This document shows positions 8,409 through 17,899 of a stretch of 64,000 bases of DNA, one piece after another. The stretch comes from Arthrobacter sp. Soc17.1.1.1 (GTDB lineage: Bacteria; Actinomycetota; Actinomycetes; Actinomycetales; Micrococcaceae), in assembly GCF_036867195.1 (NCBI RefSeq), contig NZ_JBAJII010000001.1, positions 3,703,734 to 3,767,733 of the forward strand, given 5' to 3'. The stretch's first letter is position 1, and every line of letters starts with the position of its first letter. Both the position numbers and the translations under genes were made by a program. Under the pieces are notes generated by a model. That model saw only the letters and a list, made by a program, of their open reading frames with translations. It did no database searches and was not told the origin of the DNA.

Positions 8409-8852
8409 ATGTCTGAACTGGAAGAGTGGTCAACCAGCCGCCTGCTCACCACCGCCGCGCGCCTCGTGGACCACGCCTGGAACGAGAGGCTGCTCGACAT
8501 CGGGATCACCCATGCCGGCTACACCACCCTGGGGGTCCTCTCCCGGCAGGGCACCATGACGGGCGCCAAGCTCGCGCTCGCGGTGCACGTCCAGGCGCAG
8601 ACGATCGGCAAGACGATCGAGAAGCTCGAGCGGCAGGGCTTCATCTCACGCATCCGCGACAGCATCGACCGCCGCAGCCAGCGCATCACCATCACCCCGT
8701 CCGGGGTGGATGCCCTCGCGAAGGCCGAGGACATCGAACGGACCCTGATGGTGGGCGAGGGACTCGAATCCTACGAACTGCGCAGCCTCCTGCGCGGCAT
8801 CATCGGGGAGCTCGCGCCCCAGCGCCAGAAGCCGGCAGCCGTCGTCGTCTGA
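8409..8852 (+). CDS. MarR-family transcriptional regulator
   Basis: Winged-helix regulator of 147 residues, typical MarR length. The central segment VQAQTIGKTIEKLERQGFISR followed by DRRSQRITITPSG is the recognition helix and beta-wing signature. It probably acts as a dimer whose terminal helices pair. The ATG at 8409 has GGAAGGA 8 bases upstream; an in-frame ATG at 8382 lies inside the preceding hairpin and was rejected. A strong terminator follows. The nearest candidate operator is the imperfect palindrome at 9002-9023 before the PLP decarboxylase, but no ligand or target can be assigned. Confidence 0.9.
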   Translation: MSELEEWSTSRLLTTAARLVDHAWNERLLDIGITHAGYTTLGVLSRQGTMTGAKLALAVHVQAQTIGKTIEKLERQGFISRIRDSIDRRSQRITITPSGVDALAKAEDIERTLMVGEGLESYELRSLLRGIIGELAPQRQKPAAVVV

Positions 8853-8882
8853 GTCCCGCGCAGGGCATCCCGCACCACCCAC

Positions 8883-8916
8883 GAAGAACGGCCGTCCCCC
8901 GGGACGGCCGTTCTTC
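8883..8916 (+). terminator. Terminator after marR-like gene
   Basis: Sixteen-base perfect arms GAAGAACGGCCGTCCC and GGGACGGCCGTTCTTC with a 2-base loop, 30 bases past the MarR stop. The strongest hairpin in this part of the window. Confidence 0.8.
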
Positions 8917-9001
8917 TCGCGTCCCGCCTCCCTGCACAGTCGGCACCGATGCGTGGCGCCGATTCATGCTTGACGTGCTCAGGCCCTGCTTGTCAGTTTT
9001 G

Positions 9002-9023
9002 ATCGGTAAGCACGCTTACTGAT
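9002..9023. promoter_or_regulatory. Palindromic operator candidate before the PLP decarboxylase
   Basis: A 22-base imperfect palindrome with core arms GTAAGC and GCTTAC around AC. Half-sites ATCGGTAAGCA and CGCTTACTGAT differ at two symmetrical positions. It ends 18 bases before the ATG at 9041. A TTGACG at 8970-8975 could be the -35 of a promoter that the site would block. Which protein binds is unknown; the MarR-like product just upstream is one candidate. Confidence 0.5.
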
Positions 9024-9040
9024 TGCACGAGGGAGACCTG

Positions 9041-10501
9041 ATGGACCAGAACGAGACACCCGTGCTCACCGCGCTCGCCGAACACCAGAAGCTGGGCCGG
9101 TACGGTTTCACCCCGCCGGCCCACCGGCAGGGCCGTGGTGTGGATCCGCGGGTGCTGGACGTCCTGGGGGAGCAGAGTTTCCGGTCCGATGTCCTGGCCA
9201 GTTCCGGACTCGACGACAGGACGTCCTCCCATGGTCACCTGGAGCGGGCCCAGGAGCTGATGGCGGAAGCGGTCGGGGCGGACAAGACGTTCTTCTCGAC
9301 CTGCGGCAGTTCCCTGTCGGTGAAGGCGGCCATCCTCGCCGTCACCCATGGCGAGGGTGAGATCCTGATCGGGCGTGACGCCCACAAGTCAGTGGTCTCC
9401 GCCCTGGTCCTCGGGGGCCTGCAGCCGCGGTGGATCCGTCCGAGCTGGGACAACGACCTCAAGCTCGCCCATCCGCCGATCCCCGGGGAGGTCGAGGCGA
9501 TGTGGGAGAAGTACCCGGATGCGTCGGCCGCGCTGATCGTGAGCCCGACGCCGTACGGGACCTGCACCGACATCGGGGCGATCACGAAGATCTGCCATGA
9601 CCGCGGCAAGCCGCTGATCGTGGACGAGGCGTGGGGGGCGCAGCTGCCCTTCCATCCGGACACGCCCACCTGGGCCATGTCCGCAGGTGCGGACCTGTGC
9701 GTGGTGAGCGTGCACAAGATGGGCATCGGCTTCGAGCAGGGCTCGGTGTTCCACGTCCAGGGTGACCTCGTGGACCCGGTCAGGCTCGAGCACTGCAAGG
9801 ACATCCTGTCCACCACCAGCGCGAACGTGATGATGTACGCGGCGATCGACGGGTGGCGGCGCCAGATGGTCCAGGACGGGCACGACATCATCGGGCGCGC
9901 CCTGGCCCTGACCCGCACGGTGCGGGAGCGGATCGATGAACTGCCCGGCCTGCACGTGCTGGAGGAGGAACTGACCTCCCACGAGGCCTCGCACGATCTC
10001 GACATCATGCACGTCCTCGTGGATGTCTCGGGACTGCGGATCACCGGGTACCAGGCCCACGACTGGCTGCGGGAGAACCGCCTGCTGGACTTCGGCACCA
10101 CGGACCACCGCCGGTTCGAGATCACGATCTCCATCGCCGACGACGAGTACACCGTGGATCGCCTGATGGATGGCCTGCGCCTGCTCGTCGACGCCGCCCC
10201 GACCTTCCCGGAGTCGCCCGCCGTGCTCATCCCCGACGAGGGCGAGCTGGATCTCGAGACGGCGATGCTGCCCCGCGATGCATTCTTCGGACCCGTCGAG
10301 GACATCCCCGTCGAGGAATCGGTCGGACGGATCGTCGCCGAACTGGCCACGCCCTACCCTCCGGGAGTCCCCGTCCTCCTCCCCGGGGAACGCATCAACG
10401 AAGCATCGATCAAGTACCTGCGGAGCGGCGTCGACGCGGGCATGGTCCTGCCCGACCCGGGCGACGCCACCCTCGCGACCGTGCGCGTGGTGAAGGAGTA
10501 G
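9041..10501 (+). CDS. Orn/Lys/Arg decarboxylase-family PLP enzyme
   Basis: Fold-type I PLP enzyme of 486 residues, resembling the SpeA/Cad-like 'Orn/Lys/Arg decarboxylase, major domain' family. The cofactor Lys is K226 in SVHKMG. The upstream segments FSTCGSSLSVKAA, VSPTPYGTCTDI and LIVDEAWGAQLPFH match the family's phosphate, substrate and Asp cofactor sites. The C terminus (residues ~385-486) forms the small domain with the conserved ATPYPPGVPVLLPGE. It lacks the N-terminal wing domain of inducible E. coli decarboxylases, as in short Gram-positive members. I start at the ATG at 9041 with GAGGGAG upstream, not the TTG at 9023. Product could be a polyamine such as cadaverine, putrescine or agmatine. 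Confidence 0.88.
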   Translation: MDQNETPVLTALAEHQKLGRYGFTPPAHRQGRGVDPRVLDVLGEQSFRSDVLASSGLDDRTSSHGHLERAQELMAEAVGADKTFFSTCGSSLSVKAAILAVTHGEGEILIGRDAHKSVVSALVLGGLQPRWIRPSWDNDLKLAHPPIPGEVEAMWEKYPDASAALIVSPTPYGTCTDIGAITKICHDRGKPLIVDEAWGAQLPFHPDTPTWAMSAGADLCVVSVHKMGIGFEQGSVFHVQGDLVDPVRLEHCKDILSTTSANVMMYAAIDGWRRQMVQDGHDIIGRALALTRTVRERIDELPGLHVLEEELTSHEASHDLDIMHVLVDVSGLRITGYQAHDWLRENRLLDFGTTDHRRFEITISIADDEYTVDRLMDGLRLLVDAAPTFPESPAVLIPDEGELDLETAMLPRDAFFGPVEDIPVEESVGRIVAELATPYPPGVPVLLPGERINEASIKYLRSGVDAGMVLPDPGDATLATVRVVKE

Positions 10502-10606
10502 GTCCCCTCCGCGCTGCACGGGATCCGCCGCGGTCAGCAGGGGCAGGTCGGCGCGGTATCCGGCCACGAAGGCGTCCCCCGCCGCCGCGTCCGGCACACT
10601 GACCGT

Positions 10607-11329
10607 ATGGCCTTCGAGCGGTTCCCCATCCGGCGACTCACCGAGCACCCCGCCCACCCGCTGGACCGGCGCACCTGGCCGGCCACCCTGGCCCCCGTCA
10701 CGGACATCCTCGATCGCGGCCTCGAGCTCGGCCCGGCGACCGTCCTGGTGGGCGAGAACGGGTCGGGGAAATCGACCGTCGTCGAAGCGATCGCCCTGGC
10801 GTACGGGCTCTCCCCCGAGGGCGGATCCACCGGGGCCCGGCACACGTCCCGGCCCACGGAGTCCGTCCTCGCCGATCACCTCCAGCTGGTCCGCAATGCG
10901 GGCACCACCCGGCGCGGGTACTTCCTGCGCGCCGAGACCATGCACGGGTTCTTCACGTACCTCGAGGCGAACCCGGGCAGCGCCGGCACCGACGTCCCCT
11001 TCCACGAGATGTCCCACGGTGAGTCGTTCCTCGAACTCGTGGTCGACAGGTTCCGCGGGCCCGGGCTGTGGGTCCTCGACGAACCGGAGTCCGCACTGTC
11101 CTTCTCCGGGTGCCTGGCGCTGCTCGGGGTCCTCAAGGAACTCGTGGCGTCCGGGAGGTCCCAGGTGATCCTGTCCACCCACTCGCCCCTCCTGGCGGCC
11201 CTGCCCCAGGCGCAGATCCTCGAGGTCGGCAGCTGGGGCCTGCGCCCCCGCCGGTGGGAGGACCTGGACCTCGTCACCGCCTGGCAGGCCTTCCTCGCCT
11301 CACCCGAGCGGTACCTCAGACACCTCTAG
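10607..11329 (+). CDS. AAA/ABC-like ATPase of the COG3910 type
   Basis: Stand-alone ATPase of 240 residues with ABC-type nucleotide-binding motifs but no transporter partner. Walker A GENGSGKST occupies residues ~49-57, the signature-like MSHGES is near 140, Walker B with catalytic Glu is LWVLDEPES, and the H-loop is ILSTHSP. The N-terminal ~30 residues (RFPIRRLTEHPAHPLD) are conserved in this class as I remember it. Function is not known; related proteins are annotated as predicted ATPases. No clear ribosome site precedes the ATG at 10607. It converges on ugpB, and the two share the hairpin at 11336-11378. Confidence 0.8.
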   Translation: MAFERFPIRRLTEHPAHPLDRRTWPATLAPVTDILDRGLELGPATVLVGENGSGKSTVVEAIALAYGLSPEGGSTGARHTSRPTESVLADHLQLVRNAGTTRRGYFLRAETMHGFFTYLEANPGSAGTDVPFHEMSHGESFLELVVDRFRGPGLWVLDEPESALSFSGCLALLGVLKELVASGRSQVILSTHSPLLAALPQAQILEVGSWGLRPRRWEDLDLVTAWQAFLASPERYLRHL

Positions 11330-11335
11330 CGGACG

Positions 11336-11378
11336 GGGACGGGCACGCCACCCGGATTCCCGGTGGCGTGCCCGTCCC
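11336..11378. terminator. Bidirectional terminator between the ATPase gene and ugpB
   Basis: Perfect 17-base arms GGGACGGGCACGCCACC and GGTGGCGTGCCCGTCCC with a 9-base loop. It lies between convergent genes, 6 bases past one stop and 10 bases past the other. Confidence 0.8.
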
Positions 11379-11388
11379 TGCCGCGGTC

Positions 11389-12741
11389 CTAGAGGTAGGG
11401 TTCCACGTTCTGCTCGAAGGAGCGCTGGATCGCGGTGCTGGCGGTGGCGAAGGCCTGCTGCGGATCGCCCTGCTGCAGGATGATGCTCTCCAGCGCCGTC
11501 GTCAGTTCCTTGTCGCCACCCGGGACGAACACGCGGCCCCAGTCCTGCACGCGGGTGGTCTCGAGCTGGTCGACGGCGGTGCGGAACTGCGGCGACCGGG
11601 TGTAGACCTCACTCATGATCTCGCTGTCGCGTGCCGAGGTCCGCACGGGCATGTAGCCGGTGTTGGAGGAGAAGTACGCGGTGCTGTCGGTGCTGGTCAG
11701 GAACTTCAGGAACATGCCCGCGGCCAGCTGCTGCTCGGGTGTGCGGTCGGAGCTGATGGCCACGCCGGTGCCGCCGGTGGGGCAGGCCGGCCCTGCAGGA
11801 CCCGCCGGGAGGAACCCGGTGCCCACCTCGAACTTCGCGGCCTTCAGGATCCCGGTCAGCGACCCCGTGGAGGCGATCGTGCAGCCGGTGAGCCCCGCAC
11901 CGAAGTCGACGGCGTTGTCGGTCGCCGCGATGGTGGCCACCTTGTCCTCGAAGATCATGGACTGCACGAACGTCGCGGCGTCCAGGGCCTCGGGGGTGTC
12001 CAGCGTCATGGTCCACTCGTCCGAGTACGCGCCTCCCCTGCCCCACAGGAAGTTGCAGAACCACCAGGCCGCCCAGGAGGTGCCCTTGCCGAGGCCGAGC
12101 GGCGTGATGCCACCGGCGGCGAGCTTCGGGGCCCACTCCATGAACTCGTCCCACGTCTCGGGCGAGCGGTCCGGCAGGCCTGCAGCGGCCCAGGCGTCCT
12201 TGTTGTAGTAGAACAGCGGCGTGGACCGCGCGTAGGGCACGGCCCAGTGCGCGTCCTTGAACCGGTAGTCGCTGTACAGCGTCTCGTTGTAGTCCGCGGT
12301 GTCGAAGTCGAGGTGCTCGGCGATCTCGTCGAGGGGCAGGGACTGCCCGTTGATCATGTACCGGAACCACCACACGTCGCTGGCGACGACGACGTCGGGG
12401 CCGTTGCCGGTGCCGGTGGCGGCCTGGAACTTCTGGGCCACCTCGTCGTAGTTGGCGCCGGCCGTGACGAGGTTGACCGTGATGCCGCTCTCGGCGGTGA
12501 AGCGCCTGATGAGTTCCTCCTCCACGGGCTTGGAGGCGCCGGGGTGGTTGCTCCACCAGGTGATCTCCTTCGCCGGCGTGACGGACGCCCAGTCGGTCGC
12601 CGCCTCCGTGGCGGCACCGCCGGAGACGTCCGAGCTGACGGCCGGGCCGCTGCAGGCCGCGAGCGCCGCGGCGCCGCCGAGAAGGGCTGAGAACTGGAGG
12701 AGCTGGCGGCGGTTGAGGGCCGGCTGCGGGCGCGGGGACAT
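11389..12741 (-). CDS. ugpB: Glycerophosphodiester/glycerol-3-phosphate ABC importer, binding lipoprotein UgpB
   Basis: Extracellular solute-binding protein, 450 residues. The N terminus has twin Arg (NRRQLLQ) and a lipobox LAAC with C30 as the lipidated Cys, so Tat export plus lipidation is likely. Many signature stretches recall M. tuberculosis UgpB (Rv2833c, recalled not searched): WWSNHPG, YDEVAQKF, VPYARSTPLFYYNK, ACPTGG and the RVFVPGGD region. The mycobacterial protein prefers glycerophosphocholine, so this may import phospholipid head-group diesters. AAGGAG precedes the ATG at 12741. It is the last gene of the ugpA-ugpE-ugpB unit, 62 bases after ugpE. No ATPase (ugpC) is nearby, so a shared one elsewhere is expected. 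Confidence 0.9.
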   Translation of the reverse strand: MSPRPQPALNRRQLLQFSALLGGAAALAACSGPAVSSDVSGGAATEAATDWASVTPAKEITWWSNHPGASKPVEEELIRRFTAESGITVNLVTAGANYDEVAQKFQAATGTGNGPDVVVASDVWWFRYMINGQSLPLDEIAEHLDFDTADYNETLYSDYRFKDAHWAVPYARSTPLFYYNKDAWAAAGLPDRSPETWDEFMEWAPKLAAGGITPLGLGKGTSWAAWWFCNFLWGRGGAYSDEWTMTLDTPEALDAATFVQSMIFEDKVATIAATDNAVDFGAGLTGCTIASTGSLTGILKAAKFEVGTGFLPAGPAGPACPTGGTGVAISSDRTPEQQLAAGMFLKFLTSTDSTAYFSSNTGYMPVRTSARDSEIMSEVYTRSPQFRTAVDQLETTRVQDWGRVFVPGGDKELTTALESIILQQGDPQQAFATASTAIQRSFEQNVEPYL

Positions 12742-12803
12742 GGGGACTCCTTGAGAGGTAGGGGCGGGGTGGGAGCGGGTGGGAGCGGGTGGGAGGATTT
12801 GGG

Positions 12804-13658
12804 TCAGCCGGTGACGGCGCCGGCGGTGAGGCCGGAGACGATGCGCTTCTGCAGCGCGAAGAACGCGATCAGGACGGGCGCCGTCACGAGGACGGTCGCC
12901 GCCATGAGGACACCCCAGTCGGCGATGCCGTCGTTGTTCTGCAGCAGCGTCAGCCCCACGGGCAGGGTCATCATGTCCGCGCGGTCGACGACGAGCAGCG
13001 GCCACAGGTACTCGTTCCACTCCGCGACGATGGACACGAGCGCCACGGCGGCGATCGTCGGGGCGGAGATCGGCACGATGAAGCGCCACAGGCGCGTCCA
13101 GTGCCCGGCTCCGTCGAGCGCGGCCGCCTCGAGGATGGAGACGGGCAGCGTGAGGAAGTGCTGGCGGAACAGGAAGGTTCCGAAGGCGCTCGCCAGGCCG
13201 GGCACGATGATGCCCTGGTAGGTGTTGATCCACCCGAGCTCGGCCACGAGCGTGTAGTTGGGGATGATGACGATCTGCTGCGGGACGAGCAGCGCGAAGA
13301 TCACCACACCGAACACGAGCTTCTTGAGGGGGAACTCGAGGAAGACGAGCGCGTACGCCGTGGTCAGCCCCAGCATCATCTTCAGGCCGGCGCCGATCAC
13401 CGTGGTGATGGCGCTGTTGAGGAAGAAGTTCCCGAACGGCACGGCGTCGATCGCCGTGGTGTAGTTCGTGGCATCCACCGTGGCGGGCAGCCACCGGATG
13501 GGTGAGCTGTAGATCTCGTCGGGATCCTTGAAGCCCGCCAGGACCATCCAGACCAGGGGCAGGACCATGACGGCCACGGCGATCACCAGCGTGAGGTAGC
13601 TCCCCCACGGTGCCGGGCGCCGTCGTGCCGTGTGCGCCTGCGCTGTCGTGGCACTCAT
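12804..13658 (-). CDS. ugpE: UgpE-like ABC importer permease
   Basis: Second membrane subunit of the sugar-phosphate importer (CUT1/MalG type), 284 residues, six helices. The cytosolic coupling loop EAAALDGAGHWTRLWR followed by IVPISAP is the EAA motif that docks the ATPase. The ATG at 13658 overlaps the ugpA stop by one base (TGATG), indicating coupled translation. The N terminus is short and polar before the first helix (LTLVIAVAVMVLPLVWMVLAGF). Its match to UgpE rather than another CUT1 permease rests on the strongly UgpB-like partner. Confidence 0.88.
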   Translation of the reverse strand: MSATTAQAHTARRRPAPWGSYLTLVIAVAVMVLPLVWMVLAGFKDPDEIYSSPIRWLPATVDATNYTTAIDAVPFGNFFLNSAITTVIGAGLKMMLGLTTAYALVFLEFPLKKLVFGVVIFALLVPQQIVIIPNYTLVAELGWINTYQGIIVPGLASAFGTFLFRQHFLTLPVSILEAAALDGAGHWTRLWRFIVPISAPTIAAVALVSIVAEWNEYLWPLLVVDRADMMTLPVGLTLLQNNDGIADWGVLMAATVLVTAPVLIAFFALQKRIVSGLTAGAVTG

Positions 13659-14665
13659 CAGTAGTGCACCTTCCTGTCGACGTACTTCAGCTGGGCGAAG
13701 GTCACGAGCAGCAGGACCACGAAGAGGATCGTGGCGATGGCGGACGAGTAGCCTGCGCGTCCGCTCTGGAAGCCCTCCTGGTAGATCTGGTACATCATCG
13801 TGGTGGTCCCCCCGAGCGGCCCGCCCTTGGTCATGGCCTGGATGATGTCGAAGGACTGCAGCGACGTCAGCAGCGTGGTGATGGCCAGGAAGAACGTGGT
13901 GGGTCCGAGCAGTGGCAGCACGATGGAGCGGAAGGACCGCACCGACGACGCCCCGTCGATCGAGGCGGCCTCCACGAGGTCCCGCGGCACCGACTGCAGC
14001 GCGGCCAGATAGATGAGGGCCACATAGCCCACGTTCTTCCACAGGTACACGACGACCACCATGACGAGCGCCCACTGCGGGTCGTTGTACCAGTCCGGCG
14101 AGGCGAGTCCCACGAGCCGCAGCAGCGCCGCGGTGACCCCGAAGTTCGGGTCGAACACGAAGAGCCAGAGGAGGCCTACGGCCACGCCGGACAGCACGTA
14201 GGGGGCGACGACGACGGTCCGCGCGGCGCCCGTCCCGCGCAGCCTGCGGTTCAGGACGAGCGCGAGCGCGAGGCCGATCACCATCCCGCCGCCCACCGTC
14301 GCGAGGGTGAACACGAGCGTGACGGCGACGATCCCCGGCGTGGTCGGATCCGTGAACCAGTCGAGGTAGTTCTGGAAGCCGACGGGCATCGCGACGGGCG
14401 AGCCGATGTTCCACTGCAGCGTGGAGTAGTACAGGGACTGCAGCAGCGGCTTGTAGGTGAACACCACGAGCAGGGCCACGTTCGGGCCTGCGAAGAGCAG
14501 GAACAGCAGCCACGCCTTCCAGGGGGTCCTGCGCTTCCGCCGCGCGGGCTCCGGGAGGGCCCGGGTGCCGCCGGGCGACGGCGGGACGCGGTCGGAGCGG
14601 TCCGTCCGGTCGAGCCGGTCCGTCCGCACTCCGGGGACCACGGGGGTGTCCGCCACTTGTTCCAT
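13658..14665 (-). CDS. ugpA: UgpA-like ABC importer permease
   Basis: First membrane subunit (MalF type), 335 residues with six helices in the C-terminal ~280. A charged cytosolic N-terminal tail of ~50 residues rich in Arg, Asp and Pro is less conserved. The EAA loop is VEAASIDGASSVRSFRSIVLP. AAGGA lies 7 bases before the ATG at 14665; an in-frame GTG or ATG further upstream (to 14749) has no such site. It heads the ugpAEB unit. A single GTTCACC half-site lies upstream, too little to claim PhoP control. Confidence 0.88.
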   Translation of the reverse strand: MEQVADTPVVPGVRTDRLDRTDRSDRVPPSPGGTRALPEPARRKRRTPWKAWLLFLLFAGPNVALLVVFTYKPLLQSLYYSTLQWNIGSPVAMPVGFQNYLDWFTDPTTPGIVAVTLVFTLATVGGGMVIGLALALVLNRRLRGTGAARTVVVAPYVLSGVAVGLLWLFVFDPNFGVTAALLRLVGLASPDWYNDPQWALVMVVVVYLWKNVGYVALIYLAALQSVPRDLVEAASIDGASSVRSFRSIVLPLLGPTTFFLAITTLLTSLQSFDIIQAMTKGGPLGGTTTMMYQIYQEGFQSGRAGYSSAIATILFVVLLLVTFAQLKYVDRKVHY

Positions 14666-14941
14666 CGATCGTCCTTCGCTCTGGGTCGTGAACCTCTGCA
14701 AGGCTAGGGGCGACACACGCCCGGACGACCCGGAAAGGCGCTTCCTCACGGACTTGTCCGGCAGAGTTCACCGGGCATTAAGGGCTCCGACCTGCTGTTC
14801 TCCTGCCGGTCACCGAAGCGGGCGGGCCGCCACGGGACCGGTGCGTCGCGGGCGGGTCCGAGGGTGGCTCACGGGCACCTCCCGCCCGTACACTTCTTCC
14901 GTTCCCCTGCCCCCGCCCATGAGATCCAGGAAAGTCACGCC

Positions 14942-15703
14942 ATGAAGCTCGCTGTTGCCGGCGGAACCGGGACGGTCGGACAGCACGTCGTCGCCGTCGC
15001 CCGGGAGGCGGGGCACGAGGTCCGCATCCTGTCCCGCTCGAAGGGCGTGGACCTCACCGCTGGTGGGGGTCTCGCCGGTGTCCTCGAGGGGACCGACGCC
15101 GTCATCGACGTCACCTCCACGGCCTCGCAGTCGGACCGCCGGTCGCGGGAGTTCTTCGCCACGGTCACGGGCAACCTGCTGGCCGCCGGGAGGACCGCGG
15201 CGGTGCCCCACCACCTCGCCCTCTCCATCGTCGGCAGTGACCGGGCGCCCTTCGGCTACTACGCGGGCAAGAAGGTGCAGGAGGACCTTGTGTCGTCCGG
15301 CTCCGTCCCGTGGACGATCCTCAGAGCCACCCAGTTCCACGAATTCGCCCACCAGATCCACGGCCGGTCCGGTCTGGGGCCGCTCCATCCGGTGCCGGCG
15401 ATGGTGTCGCAGCCCGTCGCGGCGCGGGAGGTGGCGCAGCGCCTGGTGTCCCTGGCCGAGGGAGGACCCGCAGGGCGCCCGGCGGATCTGGCGGGGCCGG
15501 AGACCCTGCGCATGGTGGACATGGTGCGTGCCTACGCGTCGGCGGTCGGGCGCCGCGGCGTGATCCTGGAGTTCCCGCTGCCCGGAGGGTTCGGCAGGGC
15601 CCTGCGGGACGGCACGCTCCTGACGAGCGGCTCCGCCGACCGCGGGACCCAGACCTACGCGGACTGGGTCTCGCGGCTCGGCCAGGCGTCCCGGGCCCGC
15701 TGA
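14942..15703 (+). CDS. NAD(P)-binding oxidoreductase, NmrA/atypical SDR type
   Basis: Rossmann-fold protein of 253 residues. The first residues MKLAVAGGTGTVGQHV give the atypical short-chain GxxGxxG motif. The classical YxxxK is represented by YYAGKKVQEDLV with SIVGSD before it, as in NmrA-like reductases and NAD(P)H-dependent regulators. C-terminal substrate domain contains ILRATQFHEF. The ATG at 14942 lies behind GGAAAG. It diverges from ugpA with 276 bases between, which must hold both promoters. Substrate unknown. It ends 14 bases before a convergent gene. Confidence 0.87.
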   Translation: MKLAVAGGTGTVGQHVVAVAREAGHEVRILSRSKGVDLTAGGGLAGVLEGTDAVIDVTSTASQSDRRSREFFATVTGNLLAAGRTAAVPHHLALSIVGSDRAPFGYYAGKKVQEDLVSSGSVPWTILRATQFHEFAHQIHGRSGLGPLHPVPAMVSQPVAAREVAQRLVSLAEGGPAGRPADLAGPETLRMVDMVRAYASAVGRRGVILEFPLPGGFGRALRDGTLLTSGSADRGTQTYADWVSRLGQASRAR

Positions 15704-15710
15704 GGCGGGA

Positions 15711-15727
15711 CCGGGCCCTAGGCCCGG
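15711..15727. terminator. Short hairpin shared by convergent genes
   Basis: Arms CCGGGCC and GGCCCGG flank CTA, which is also the TAG stop codon of the MetF-like gene read on the minus strand. Small but well placed between convergent stops. Confidence 0.4.
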
Positions 15728-16497
15728 ATCATCCCGGAGGCCGCGAGTCCCGCGAGGTCGTTGAAGCTGTACAGGTGCAGCCCCGCGTAGCCGGCGCCGT
15801 CGAGCGCGGCCACGAGCGGCGCCGGATCGTAGGACGCCGAGGAGATGAGCTGCCGCACCACCGAGCCGGTCTCGCTCCCGCCGGCCGAGCGGCGCAGGAA
15901 GCCGAGGGACTGTCCCACGCCGATGCTGCCGGCGAGCCGCAGCAGCCGGGCCACGCGGACGGGCCCGGGGACGCCCGCCCAGACGGGCAGGTCGATGCCG
16001 GCGAGCCGGAGCCGGGAGGGGTAGGCGTGCAGGGTGTCCGGGGAGAAGCAGAGCTGCGTGACGCACCACGACGCGAGGCCCTGCTTCGCGCGCAGCGTCC
16101 TCGCGAGCTCGTCCTCCGCCGTGCCCGGGTGGCCCTCCGGGTAGACCGCGACGCCCATCCCGAGGGTGCCGCCGGAGAGGTCGGCGATGTCCTCCATGAG
16201 GGCGCCGCTCCACGCGTAGGGCCCCGCGGCGGTGGCGGCGTCGCCGCCGATCACGAAGACGTCGGCGATCCCTGCATCGCGGCACAGCGCCACGTAGCGG
16301 CCGAGCTCGGCGCGGTCCGCGACGGATCGCGCGGCGAGGTGGGGGATCACCGTGTAGCCGGCCGCGGCGAGATCCACCGCCGTCCCGACGGCCTCCCGCG
16401 GGCCGTGGTGCGGCAGGCAGGTCACGGTCACGACGGCGGGGGCGGGCAGGGAGGCCCGGAGCCGCTGCACGAGACCCTCCGCCGGGACGACCTCCAC
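15718..16497 (-). CDS. Short methylenetetrahydrofolate reductase (MetF)-like protein
   Basis: 259 residues, compared with about 290-310 for MetF. Resemblance comes from [35 protein letters not shown] and the mid-protein [12 protein letters not shown], which occupy the places of MetF's FVSVTYG, HLTC, LRGD and TQ(F/L)FF motifs. The usual N-terminal EFFPP appears as EVVPAEG right at the start, so the first strand is nearly missing. Translation begins at the GTG at 16497, 26 bases after the sdaA stop. No better start codon lies in frame upstream. Position at the end of gcvP-gcvT-sdaA supports a folate one-carbon role, either as a divergent reductase or a paralog with changed function. Confidence 0.7.
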   Translation of the reverse strand: MEVVPAEGLVQRLRASLPAPAVVTVTCLPHHGPREAVGTAVDLAAAGYTVIPHLAARSVADRAELGRYVALCRDAGIADVFVIGGDAATAAGPYAWSGALMEDIADLSGGTLGMGVAVYPEGHPGTAEDELARTLRAKQGLASWCVTQLCFSPDTLHAYPSRLRLAGIDLPVWAGVPGPVRVARLLRLAGSIGVGQSLGFLRRSAGGSETGSVVRQLISSASYDPAPLVAALDGAGYAGLHLYSFNDLAGLAASGMIRA

Positions 16498-16525
16498 CCG
16501 GACCGGCAGACCGACCGTGCTCAGG

Positions 16526-17895
<1,370 letters not shown>

Positions 17896-17899
<4 letters not shown>

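Noticed and set aside
14766..14790. GTTCACC near ugpA as a possible PhoP (PHO) box
   Set aside because: Only one half-site; the second GTTCACC at an 11-base repeat is missing.
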